Shown here: piece by piece, positions 52,395 through 60,894 of the stretch
Numbering within the stretch: position 1 is the first letter of the stretch
How the letters are laid out: the number at the start of each line of letters is the position of its first letter
DNA from: Alteraurantiacibacter hainanensis
GTDB taxonomy: Bacteria; Pseudomonadota; Alphaproteobacteria; Sphingomonadales; Sphingomonadaceae
Reading direction: 5' to 3'
Assembly (NCBI RefSeq): GCF_036321025.1
Contig: NZ_JAZAPB010000002.1
Span: forward strand, 1,240,001-1,304,000
DNA length: 64,000 nucleotides
Made by a program: the position numbers and the translations under genes
The notes under the pieces: model-generated
The model's input: only the letters and a program-made list of their open reading frames with translations
Databases searched by the model: none
Told to the model about the DNA's origin: nothing

Positions 52395-55334
52395 ATGATT
52401 ATCAACAAGACGAGGGCTTCGCTGCTAGCGAGCACCGTGATCTTCGGATCGCTGGTTGCCTCCCCGGCGTTCGCACAGGACGCTCAGCCCGAAGATCCGA
52501 CCCTGCAGCCCGAAGCTGCGGACAACACCATCACCGTTACGGGTACGCGCATTCAGCGTCGTGACACCGACACCGCCGCGCCCGTCGCGGTCGTCGACAG
52601 CGCGGAATTCGAGCTGTCGGGTTCGGTCAACGTCGAAAACGTCGTGAACTCGCTGCCGCAGGTTGTGCCCGGCGTCACCTCCTTCTCCAACAACCCCGGT
52701 AACGGCACCGCCTCGCTGAACCTGCGTGGCCTGGGCGAAACCCGCACCATGCTGCTGGTCAACGGCCGTCGCTGGATGTTCTACGATGCCAACCAGATCG
52801 TCGACCTCAACACGATCCCGCAGTTCCTGCTGGATTCCGTTGACGTCGTGACCGGTGGTGCTTCGGCCGTTTACGGTTCGGACGCGCTGGCCGGCGTTGT
52901 CAACTTCCGCCTGCGTGAGCTGGATGGCGCCGAGTTCGGTGGCCAGTACGCGATCACCGATCGCGGCGATGGCGACCGTTGGGAAATCCACGGCGCTCTC
53001 GGCACCGATTTCGCCGATGGCCGCGGCAACGTGACCGTCTACGGTGAATACTACAACCGTGAATCGATCTTCCAGGGCGAGCGCGAGTTCTCCGAGTTCA
53101 ACCTCGGCGGTGACCCGCTGGTACAGGGCGGTTCGTCCTTCGTTCCGGAAAGCCGCATTGCCTACCAGGGCAATGGCGACCGTACCGGTACGGTGTTCGC
53201 CAACAACGGCAACGGTTTCTTCGGTTCGCCGGGTTCGATCAGCCGCTACAACGGCGCGACCGACTTCTACAACTTCGCACCGGTCAACTACCTGCAGCTT
53301 CCGCAAGAGCGTTACCTGCTCGGTGGCTATGGTAGCTACGAGATCGCCGAAGCCGTCGAATTCTACGGCGAAGTCACCTACGTCAACAACCGCGTCGACT
53401 CCGAACTGGCTCCGACGCCGGTTCAGTTGAACAACGTTGCGCTTCCTTACGAAGAGCTGCTTGCAGCCGGCTATATCGATCAGGCGACCCGCGACCAGTT
53501 CGCAGCGCTTGACGCTTCGGAAACCGGTGCCCAGGCGAACGACGATCGTGTTCTGATCCAGTTCAACCGTCGTCTTCTCGAAGGCGGCAACCGTGCGAAC
53601 CTGGACGAGCGCAACGCCTTCCGCGTGCTCGGTGGCCTGCGTGGCGACATTACCGACTACCTGTCGTACGATGCGTACTACATGTATTCGCGTACGCGTA
53701 ACGCCAACATCCAGCAGGGCAACGCTTCGCTGTCGCGTCTGCGTGCCGGCCTCGAAGGCACGGGCGACATCCTCATCAACCCCTACGGTCGCAACCAGCT
53801 GACCGACGAGATGACCGACTCGTTCATCATCCAGGCACAGAATGGCGACATCTCTGCGCTTCAGGTGGCGTCGGCTGCGATCTCCGGTACCTTCGGTGAT
53901 TTCGCTCTTGGTGCAGCCGAACCGATCGGTTTCGCACTCGGTGGCGAATATCGTGAAGTGAGCGCTCGCTTCATTCCTGACGAGTTCCTCGCTTCGGGTG
54001 ACGTCGCTGGCTTCAACGCCGGTGAACCGACCGAAGGTGGCTACAACGTCAACGAAGTCTTCGGCGAAATTGCCATCCCGTTCGAAACCGAAAGCGGTCT
54101 GCGCATCGAACTGTCGGGCGCCGGTCGTTACTCCGACTACTCGCTCGAGGCAGTTGGCGGCGTCTGGGCCTACGCGGGCGGTATCGAATTCGCTCCGATC
54201 CCGGACATCACCTTCCGTGCGCAGTATCAGCGTGCGGTCCGTGCGCCGAACGTGAACGAACTCTTCCAGGGTTCGGCAGTCGGCTTCCCGGGCGTGGTGG
54301 ACCCCTGCGCGGGCAACGGCACCTCCGTGGGTGGCCCGACCCCGACCGGTGCGCTTCGCGATCTGTGTATCGCCAACGGCGTTCCGGCCTCCAACATCGG
54401 CATCGTTCCGCCCAGCGGCAACGGTCTGAACCCGGTGGTGCAGCCTGATCCGCAGATCCAGGCGCTGTTCGGTGGTAACCCCGACCTGTTCGAAGAAACG
54501 TCTGACAGCTACACCTTCGGTGTGGTGCTGCAGCCGACCTTCATCCCCGGTCTGACGATCACCGCCGACTACTTCGACATCACGATCGACGATGCCATCA
54601 TCACGATCAGTGCCCAGACGGCTCTGGAACTCTGCTTCCTGACCGTTCAGGATCTGAGCGCTCCGCAGTGCTCGGGCTTCGTCGGAACGCGTGACTCGAA
54701 CGGTGCCTTCACCCGCGCCAATCCGCCCCGTCTGGGCGGTGCGAACGTGGCGAGCATCGAGACGAGCGGTATCGACCTTCAGGTCAGCTACGGTCTCGAC
54801 CTGCCGTTCTCCGTCCTGGGCAACGGCGCTTCGGACCTGAACCTGTCGTTCCTCGGCACCTGGACGGAATCGAACGCGCTGGCACCTGACCAGCTCGATC
54901 CGACCAACGTGATCGAGTGCGCCGGCGAGTTCGGTGTGGAGTGCGGTGAACCGCAGGCCTCGTTCAAGTGGACGTCGCGTGCAAGCTATGTCGATGGTCC
55001 GCTGACCCTCTCGACTCGCTGGCGCCACCTGTCCGCGGTTGACGATGACGATCCCAGCTTCGATTACTTCGTTGAGCGCATCAGCGCCTACGACCTGATC
55101 GACCTGACGGTGTCGTACGACTACAATGACATGGTCACCTTCACGGTCGGTGTGAACAACCTGTTCGACACCCTGCCGACCGCGCCGGAGTTCAATGCCA
55201 ACGGTGTAGTCATCAACGACACCAACACGCTGCTGCTCGGCGACCGTAACAACGGTGAACAGGCCAACACCTACCCGTCGACCTACGACGTGCTGGGTCG
55301 CGACTTCTTCGCTTCGGCCGTGTTCCGCTTCTAA
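52395..55334 (+). CDS. TonB-dependent outer membrane receptor
   Basis: The 979-residue beta-barrel receptor has a signal peptide to about residue 27 (SPAFAQD), a plug domain with ITVTGTRIQRRDTDTAAPV, TMLLVNGRRWM, VDVVTGGASAVYGSDALAGVVNF, and a 22-strand barrel ending in FFASAVFRF with the terminal Phe typical of outer membrane proteins. TonB receptors import iron complexes, vitamins or sugars; the ligand here is unknown. The sequence is rich in CGT and GGT codons, like highly expressed genes. AGGAG lies nine bases before the ATG. It has its own promoter region and terminator. Confidence 0.95.
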   Translation: MIINKTRASLLASTVIFGSLVASPAFAQDAQPEDPTLQPEAADNTITVTGTRIQRRDTDTAAPVAVVDSAEFELSGSVNVENVVNSLPQVVPGVTSFSNNPGNGTASLNLRGLGETRTMLLVNGRRWMFYDANQIVDLNTIPQFLLDSVDVVTGGASAVYGSDALAGVVNFRLRELDGAEFGGQYAITDRGDGDRWEIHGALGTDFADGRGNVTVYGEYYNRESIFQGEREFSEFNLGGDPLVQGGSSFVPESRIAYQGNGDRTGTVFANNGNGFFGSPGSISRYNGATDFYNFAPVNYLQLPQERYLLGGYGSYEIAEAVEFYGEVTYVNNRVDSELAPTPVQLNNVALPYEELLAAGYIDQATRDQFAALDASETGAQANDDRVLIQFNRRLLEGGNRANLDERNAFRVLGGLRGDITDYLSYDAYYMYSRTRNANIQQGNASLSRLRAGLEGTGDILINPYGRNQLTDEMTDSFIIQAQNGDISALQVASAAISGTFGDFALGAAEPIGFALGGEYREVSARFIPDEFLASGDVAGFNAGEPTEGGYNVNEVFGEIAIPFETESGLRIELSGAGRYSDYSLEAVGGVWAYAGGIEFAPIPDITFRAQYQRAVRAPNVNELFQGSAVGFPGVVDPCAGNGTSVGGPTPTGALRDLCIANGVPASNIGIVPPSGNGLNPVVQPDPQIQALFGGNPDLFEETSDSYTFGVVLQPTFIPGLTITADYFDITIDDAIITISAQTALELCFLTVQDLSAPQCSGFVGTRDSNGAFTRANPPRLGGANVASIETSGIDLQVSYGLDLPFSVLGNGASDLNLSFLGTWTESNALAPDQLDPTNVIECAGEFGVECGEPQASFKWTSRASYVDGPLTLSTRWRHLSAVDDDDPSFDYFVERISAYDLIDLTVSYDYNDMVTFTVGVNNLFDTLPTAPEFNANGVVINDTNTLLLGDRNNGEQANTYPSTYDVLGRDFFASAVFRF

Positions 55335-55366
55335 GCGACACCCGATCGAGAAATCGCAACGAAAAG

Positions 55367-55398
55367 AGGCGGGGGACCTACGGGTCTCCCGCCTTTTT
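55367..55398 (+). terminator. Rho-independent terminator after the TonB receptor
   Basis: Twelve-base arms AGGCGGGGGACC and GGTCTCCCGCCT pair with one G-U around a four-base loop, then a TTTTT run. It is the clearest intrinsic terminator in the window. Confidence 0.9.
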
Positions 55399-55456
55399 GT
55401 TTGTCGGAGCGAGGTCGCGCTGGCGGCCTTCGTGGGCCGCGCTGGGCGAGGCGCAA

Positions 55457-56392
55457 CTATTGGGCGGCGCGGAAGATACGGAAATCCGCGAAGGGCGCGG
55501 CGGAGGCGCCGTCATGCAGTTCGCGCTGCTCGGCGCAGGCCAGACCGGCATCGGCCATCAGCTTCACCAGCGCTGCGCCATCGCTCACCGCCTGTGCCGC
55601 CGCTTCCAGAGACTCGATGCGCCCCAGTTCGTTCTGCGCCTGCTGGCCGATTTCATCAAGAATGGCGGCGACCTGGGCGGGATCGTCCTGTCGCCCGAGA
55701 TGCAGCGTGCGGCGGATCGCCTCGGCAATCTCCCACGCGGCCGAGTTCGGCCCGTGCAGGGCGGCGCCCTTTTCCGGCGCTTCGATGATGGGCCTGGGCA
55801 GGGCGGCAATTCCCGCGCTGCGGAGACCCAGGCTGTTTCGCGCCAGCTTGAGCAATTGCTGCTCTTCCAGCGCCCAGGCAATCTGCTCGCGCCTCCTGCG
55901 ATTGTGGGTCACGATCGGTCCGTCCAGCCTGTGCGTCATCAGCGCAGCCCGTCCGCCCGGTTTCAAGACGCGCGCGATCTCGGACGCGACGCGATCTGTT
56001 TCGCCGTATTCGAATCCGAACTGGCTGGTGACGACGGCGAACTGGCCGTCGGGCAGCGGCAATTCTTCCATCATCACGCCGCCTCGCATCCTGGCGCCGC
56101 GCGGCGGTTTGGGCAGCGCGGTCGCGCGGTCGATGCCCAGCGGTTTCAGGTCGCGCCGTGACTGCAGCATGTGGGCCATCACCAGCCCGTCGCCCGTGCC
56201 GAGATCCAGTGTTCGCGCACCCTTGGGCAGGCTCCTGGCAAAGTCCTTCCAGATTTGCGCGCGCTGGTGCTCGATCCGGTTCCAGCTGTCCGGCATGCAC
56301 CCGCCTTCGCCTGTTCCGCCGGATTGCGGGCCTTTGCGCTGCTGGCGTTCCCAGAAGGTGTCCCAGGCGCGATTGATGTCTGCCTTGCTCAT
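55457..56392 (-). CDS. SAM-dependent methyltransferase (BioC-like)
   Basis: The 311-residue class I methyltransferase has TLDLGTGDGLVMAHMLQ as SAM-binding motif I, then GIDRA and VTSQFGFEYGETDRVASEIARVLKPGG as post-motifs, followed by a helical C-terminal part. The start at 56392 (MSKADINRAWDTFW) overlaps the stop of the TPR-oxygenase gene by four bases. It is the last gene of a three-gene operon with two 2OG oxygenases. Its substrate is not known; no biotin genes are adjacent, so the BioC name is structural only. Confidence 0.8.
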   Translation of the reverse strand: MSKADINRAWDTFWERQQRKGPQSGGTGEGGCMPDSWNRIEHQRAQIWKDFARSLPKGARTLDLGTGDGLVMAHMLQSRRDLKPLGIDRATALPKPPRGARMRGGVMMEELPLPDGQFAVVTSQFGFEYGETDRVASEIARVLKPGGRAALMTHRLDGPIVTHNRRRREQIAWALEEQQLLKLARNSLGLRSAGIAALPRPIIEAPEKGAALHGPNSAAWEIAEAIRRTLHLGRQDDPAQVAAILDEIGQQAQNELGRIESLEAAAQAVSDGAALVKLMADAGLACAEQRELHDGASAAPFADFRIFRAAQ

Positions 56393-58080
56393 GGTCCCTG
56401 CATCGCTGTCTGCACGTCGAAAGCAACCGTCATGCGCGTGCCCCCGGAAAAGGGCCTGGTGCCATGATAGAGGGTGCTGGGGAATAGCGCGAGGTAACCG
56501 GCCCTGGGCTTGAGCGTGTAGAGGGGTGGAATATCGACGCGCAGCTTGGGTGGCGGGCGTCCCAGCTCGATGTGCCCTTCGAGGTCCTCGTTTTCGCCGA
56601 GATGGGGCGGCAGCTCGCAATACAGCGCGCTGGAAACAATGCCCTCGGGATGCAGGTGCGAGGCATGGAAGTCCCCGCCGCCGGAGAGCCTGACCGACCA
56701 CGAACCGGTGATGAGCCATGGCGTATCGCGATGGCGCAGCTGCGGGTGGGTCTCGTCGAGAGGGGGGAGGGTGGAGCGGTAGTCTTCCAGCGCCGCCGTC
56801 AGCGCATCGCGAAGAATCGCGGCTTGCGGCTCATGCCGGTCGAGCAGCCTCCCGCGCGTCTGCGTGCCCCCGCGCAATGACTGTCCCAGCGGGAAGGCGG
56901 AAGCATCATGCAGGCGGTGCAGCAGCGGCACGACCTGCTCCAGCACGCGCTGCGCATCGGGCAGTTCCACCATGCGCACCAGTCCTTCCTGCGCGTGCAG
57001 CCACTCGGCCCGGGGATCGCCGCTGCGTCGCCACAAGAGGTCGCGCACCGCCCAGGCGTTGATGTGCCACGGCTCGGCCTCGATAACCTTGTCCAGCAGT
57101 CGACCGGTGCGCTCGAAATCGTCGCTCCTCAGGCGATACCGGGCCTCCAGCAGCCAGCGCTCGGGCGTTTTGGCTTTCAGGTCAGCGAAGAGCGCCTCGG
57201 CCTGGGCGTCATCACCAAGGATCCCGGCATAACTTGCCTGCAGCAGTGGAAACTCGGGGAGATCGGGAAACCGTTCCGCCGCCTTGCCGGCGACTTCAAG
57301 CGCTTCCGCAAACAGATCATGCTGTTCCAGCACGGTGATGTGCGCCCGCAGGATGGCGGGATCGGACGGAGCCTTGTTTGCCGCCTGCGCGAAATGGCTG
57401 GCGAAATCGGGTTCGCCCGCAGCCAGCCTGACCTGCGCCAGCAGGCGCAAGGCGGCTATCCATTGCGGCGCCTGGGCGACAAGCTGCTCGGCAAGATCGC
57501 GCGCCCTTTCCTTCTCGCCCGCCAGGTCCAGCGCCTCGGCCAGACCCAGCCATGCCTCGGCGTCGGACTGGTTGAGGCTGACGGCGCGTTCGAACCGCTG
57601 CACCGCGTCGGCCTCTCCTCTTTCGAGGGCGGCGCGTGCGCGGCCATGCACGGCTTTCGCTCCGCCGGGAGCAAGGGCGATGCTGCGATCGTACCACCGG
57701 GCCGCCTGCGCCAGGTCTCCCACGGCGCGCGCCGCGCTGGCGCGTACGGAGCAGAATCGCGCGTTCCGCTCACCGGCGCTTTCAAGTGGGGCGAGGACTG
57801 CCAGCGCATCCCGATGCCGACCGAGCGCGGAAAGAGCGATGGCATGATTGGTCGCGAAGTCGATGCTGTCCGGGTCAAGCCTGGCCGCCCGTGCAAAGGC
57901 ACTTTCGGCAGCGCTGGCATCGCGAGCCTTCATGGCCAGGTTGCCGGCGCTGTTGGCCAGCGGCGCGTTATCGGGATGATCCGCGCACGCACGGTCGAAG
58001 ACCCGCTGCGCACCGGCAAGGTCGCCGCTGCTTGCGAGCGACTGGGCCTCGGCGCGATACTGGTCCGGCGACATGCTCAC
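56389..58080 (-). CDS. TPR protein with C-terminal 2OG-Fe(II) oxygenase domain
   Basis: The 563-residue protein has about 10 TPR repeats (for example ANSAGNLAMKARDASAAESAF and WYDRSIALAPGGAKAVHG) over residues 1-370. A C-terminal oxygenase domain follows with WSVRLSGGGDFHASHLHPEG and ALFPSTLYHGTRPFSGGTRM. The two HxH/H patterns and the closing His and Arg fit the putative 2OG-FeII family PF13759. A GTG start at 58080 overlaps the stop of the upstream oxygenase gene (GTGA). A protein-hydroxylase role with TPR-bound partners is plausible. Confidence 0.82.
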   Translation of the reverse strand: MSMSPDQYRAEAQSLASSGDLAGAQRVFDRACADHPDNAPLANSAGNLAMKARDASAAESAFARAARLDPDSIDFATNHAIALSALGRHRDALAVLAPLESAGERNARFCSVRASAARAVGDLAQAARWYDRSIALAPGGAKAVHGRARAALERGEADAVQRFERAVSLNQSDAEAWLGLAEALDLAGEKERARDLAEQLVAQAPQWIAALRLLAQVRLAAGEPDFASHFAQAANKAPSDPAILRAHITVLEQHDLFAEALEVAGKAAERFPDLPEFPLLQASYAGILGDDAQAEALFADLKAKTPERWLLEARYRLRSDDFERTGRLLDKVIEAEPWHINAWAVRDLLWRRSGDPRAEWLHAQEGLVRMVELPDAQRVLEQVVPLLHRLHDASAFPLGQSLRGGTQTRGRLLDRHEPQAAILRDALTAALEDYRSTLPPLDETHPQLRHRDTPWLITGSWSVRLSGGGDFHASHLHPEGIVSSALYCELPPHLGENEDLEGHIELGRPPPKLRVDIPPLYTLKPRAGYLALFPSTLYHGTRPFSGGTRMTVAFDVQTAMQGP

Positions 58081-58814
58081 CGATCGCGCAGCCACCCGCT
58101 GATCGCATAGCGTCCGCGCGGAGCGAAGGGCGGAACATAGGTGACCGCATGCGCCTGCGGCACCCGGAACAGGTTCAGCGTATTGAAGCGCGGCATGAAG
58201 CCGGTCTCGATATTGCCGTCGTCGTCGTAGAACACGAGGTATCCGCCCCAGTCGGGGTACCAGTCGTCGATCGTCAGGTTCAGCACGTAGGCCACGCGCC
58301 AGCCTTCGCCCACGTGGCTGTCGATATGCCTGCCCAGGAAATGGTTGGGGCCAAAGCAGCTGGCATGGCCATCGGCCTTCGCCAGTTCGGGAATTCCCGT
58401 CACATCGCGCATCAGGCCCAGGAAATCGGGGGCGTTGAGATATTCCAGCAGCAGGTCGTGCGGGCCGCCTGGCTCCCATTGCTGCTGCATCCCTTCGACC
58501 AGCGAATAGCGGTGGCAGCGAAAGGCGTAGTCACGCTCCGCCGCAGCCTTGTCCGTCGCCTTGACCAGTTCCACCACCTGCTGCCCGGTCGCCCGGTCAC
58601 GCACCTCGCGGCCGCGCCAGCTCTTCGGCTCCGCATAGGCACCGGCCTGGAGCGCGATGCCCCATTCGGTGCCGTTGGCCAGCACCTCGCGCAGTTCGCG
58701 CGCGGTTTGGGTTGTCAGGACGTTTTCGACCTGCAGGCGTCCGGCGGAGTCAAACTGCGCAGCCAGGGACTTGCGATCGAGATCGGGATTGAGTTCGAAA
58801 AGGGCTTTGGCCAT
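58077..58814 (-). CDS. 2OG-Fe(II) oxygenase (prolyl 4-hydroxylase-like)
   Basis: The 245-residue protein has the double-stranded beta-helix triad: His163 and Asp165 in GRHIDSH, the distal His222 in PQAHAVTYV, and Arg235 in GRYAISGW for 2-oxoglutarate. WYPDWGGYLVFYDDDG lies between them. It is the first gene of the operon with the TPR-oxygenase and methyltransferase. Its substrate is unknown. P4H-like oxygenases near TonB receptors are common in this order, suggesting a role in modifying peptides or siderophore-like molecules, but this is inference. Confidence 0.85.
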   Translation of the reverse strand: MAKALFELNPDLDRKSLAAQFDSAGRLQVENVLTTQTARELREVLANGTEWGIALQAGAYAEPKSWRGREVRDRATGQQVVELVKATDKAAAERDYAFRCHRYSLVEGMQQQWEPGGPHDLLLEYLNAPDFLGLMRDVTGIPELAKADGHASCFGPNHFLGRHIDSHVGEGWRVAYVLNLTIDDWYPDWGGYLVFYDDDGNIETGFMPRFNTLNLFRVPQAHAVTYVPPFAPRGRYAISGWLRDR

Positions 58815-58875
58815 GGCACAAGGCTATAGAAAGCGCGGCCATGTTGCACCAGTCCCCGGCCCGCGGGAGAGTGGC

Positions 58876-58924
58876 AAAAAAGACCCGCCGCGAAGCCTCC
58901 CTGAGGTTTCTTCGACGGCGGGTC
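58876..58924 (-). terminator. Rho-independent terminator downstream of urcA
   Basis: Arms GACCCGCCGCGAAG and CTTCGACGGCGGGTC pair with a single bulged A, around an inner CCTC/GAGG mini-stem. On the minus strand the stem is followed by six T residues. It lies about 105 bases past the urcA stop and before the oxygenase operon, so it separates the two transcripts. Confidence 0.8.
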
Positions 58925-59029
58925 AGACGATACCTTGCCATTTTCGCTAGTTGGCTCTAGCCCGTTGCGCATCTTACCCTACGCACGGTTGGGACCCGGT
59001 ATCGGTTCATCCAGAAATCGGGTCGGGCT

Positions 59030-59347
59030 TCAACCGCGCTGTTGTTCTGCCGTGCGGACGGCGATTTCCCTCTCGAAATTCTTGATCGTCTCGCGGTAGC
59101 AGCTGCGCGATTCGCTCGTCGGCAGGGCCTGGGCCGAAGTGCGCCGATCGATACCGCAGACTTCCTGCGCGGCGCGGTCGAGGCGGCGTTCCAGCGTTTC
59201 CTGGCCTTCCTTGGTCGAAAGGTCGAGGTCGGCATAGCGAACCTGGACGCTGTGGCCTTCGATGTTCGCGGCGTATGCGGGGGCGGCCATCAGGGCGCCG
59301 GCGGTGAGAGCTGCGGCGATGCCGCTCTTGATCGAAATCGTCTTCAT
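59030..59347 (-). CDS. urcA: UrcA family protein
   Basis: The 105-residue secreted protein has a signal peptide (MKTISIKSGIAAALTAGALM) and the UrcA core VQVRYADLDLSTKEGQETL, RLDRAAQEVCGI and SCYRETIKNF, with two cysteines likely bonded. The function of UrcA is not known; it is common in sphingomonads. It stands alone, with its own promoter gap toward bamD and a terminator downstream. Confidence 0.9.
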   Translation of the reverse strand: MKTISIKSGIAAALTAGALMAAPAYAANIEGHSVQVRYADLDLSTKEGQETLERRLDRAAQEVCGIDRRTSAQALPTSESRSCYRETIKNFEREIAVRTAEQQRG

Positions 59348-59625
59348 GGTCTTTCCTCCTCTGTGAAGCTCCGGCCCCGGGAATTCTTTGGGGGGGCTGG
59401 GCCGGAGCGCTGATTGTTATCTAGAGAAGGCACGGGGGCGCTGCATTCCATGGTCGACCGGCCTGCGCTTGGACTCGACAAAGATCGTACGGGGTCGACG
59501 ATCGGCAGACCGAGTCCGACAAACGTCGAGACGTTCTCGACTGCAACTACCCGCCGGTCGCAGAAAGCGGCAAAGCGCCGCGCACTTCACTTGGCGTTCA
59601 GCGCAGGCCTAGTTATAGGCGACGC

Positions 59626-60420
59626 ATGACCGCGAAGTTTTCTCCCCGTAGCGCGCTGCTTGGCGCCACCTGTGCCATGCTGCTGACCGGCTGTGCCGGC
59701 GGCGCCGATACCGGCCCCAATGATCTGGCCTACGTCGCGCGCGACGTCGAATCGCTCTACAGTGCGGCGAAGGACAGGCTCGATCGCGGCGACCTCACGA
59801 TGGCCGCGGGCCTCTTCGACGAGGTGGAGCGCCAGCATCCCTATTCGCCCTGGGCGCGCCGGGCGCAGCTGATGAGCGCATTCTCATATTATGCCGCGCG
59901 GGATTATACCCGTGCCATCCAGTCGGCCTCGCGCTTCCTGTCGATCCACCCCGGCAACGCCGATGCGCCCTATGCCTACTACCTGATCGCGATCAGCTAT
60001 TACGAGCAGATCAGCGACGTGGAACGCGACCAGGCGATTACCGAGCAGGCGTTGCAGGCGCTCACCGAAATCGTTCGCCGCTTCCCCGAAAGCCCCTACG
60101 CCGACGACGCGCGCCTCAAGATTGACCTGGTCAACGATCACCTGGCGGGCAAGGAAATGGAAATCGGGCGATTCTACCAGCGCACCGGGCAATGGCTTGC
60201 CTCGCAGCTGCGCTTCCAGAACGTGATCGAGGATTACCAGACCACCAGCCACACGCCCGAAGCGCTCTATCGCCTGACCGAGAGCAGCCTTGCCCTCGGC
60301 ATCCCGGAAGAGGCGCAGCGCTATTCGGCCGTGCTGGGCGCCAACTATCCCGGCACCGAATGGTACGAGAAGGCTTTCGAGCTGATGGAAGAACACGCGC
60401 CGGAGCGCGTGCAGGGCTAG
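59626..60420 (+). CDS. bamD: Outer membrane protein assembly lipoprotein BamD
   Basis: The 264-residue lipoprotein (lipobox LTGC, Cys23) has TPR repeats of the BamD type (SLYSAAKDRLDRGDLTMAAGLFDEVERQHPYSPW, SPYADDARLKIDLVNDHLAGKEMEIGRFY). It is an essential part of the BAM complex that inserts beta-barrels such as the TonB receptor here. It is convergent with a PilZ gene. Confidence 0.95.
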   Translation: MTAKFSPRSALLGATCAMLLTGCAGGADTGPNDLAYVARDVESLYSAAKDRLDRGDLTMAAGLFDEVERQHPYSPWARRAQLMSAFSYYAARDYTRAIQSASRFLSIHPGNADAPYAYYLIAISYYEQISDVERDQAITEQALQALTEIVRRFPESPYADDARLKIDLVNDHLAGKEMEIGRFYQRTGQWLASQLRFQNVIEDYQTTSHTPEALYRLTESSLALGIPEEAQRYSAVLGANYPGTEWYEKAFELMEEHAPERVQG

Positions 60421-60429
60421 GTCAGCCGG

Positions 60430-60765
60430 TCAGGTGCCGTAGCGCCAGTCCACGCCGGTCTGCTCGCGACGATTGAGGTCCAGCAGGTCGCGCATTTCCG
60501 GCAGGTGCAGCGAACTGTTCAGCCGCACGCCGGCCAGCCCGTCGTGAGCCCAGCGGATCGTGCCCTCGTATTCCTCTCCGGTGGGGGCGACGATCACTAC
60601 CTGATCGCCGGTCTCGTACTTTCCGCGTCCCAGTCCGCTGAGGCGGGCGCCTTGCTGCGACAATTCGATCAGCAGGCCCGACACCGTCTTGCGGCCGTCG
60701 CGGCGCAGCTCGATCGGCAGCCGAGCGGCATATCTCTTGTATGACCTGATCGTGAGCACCGACAT
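60430..60765 (-). CDS. PilZ domain protein
   Basis: The 111-residue protein is essentially one PilZ domain: an RYAARLPIELRR basic cluster and LIELSQQGARLSG, matching the RxxxR and SxxG cyclic-di-GMP motifs. It could be a single-domain cyclic-di-GMP receptor. The ATG at 60765 has a strong AGGAGG site; the longer frame to 60810 has none. It is divergent from recN. Confidence 0.8.
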   Translation of the reverse strand: MSVLTIRSYKRYAARLPIELRRDGRKTVSGLLIELSQQGARLSGLGRGKYETGDQVVIVAPTGEEYEGTIRWAHDGLAGVRLNSSLHLPEMRDLLDLNRREQTGVDWRYGT

Positions 60766-60894
60766 CGCGGCCAGACCTCCTGAATTGCTTTCCAAAGTAA
60801 GCGCACACATTGGTTAAGAAAATCTAACACTCCACCTATTAGCGACGGGCAATCGTTGCGCTGCGACAGCCTGAGCCGTAAAGCCCTAGCGCTT

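Noticed and set aside
52425..55028. An 867-codon minus-strand open frame
   Set aside because: It is antisense to the TonB receptor and reflects that gene's biased codon use, with no recognisable domain.
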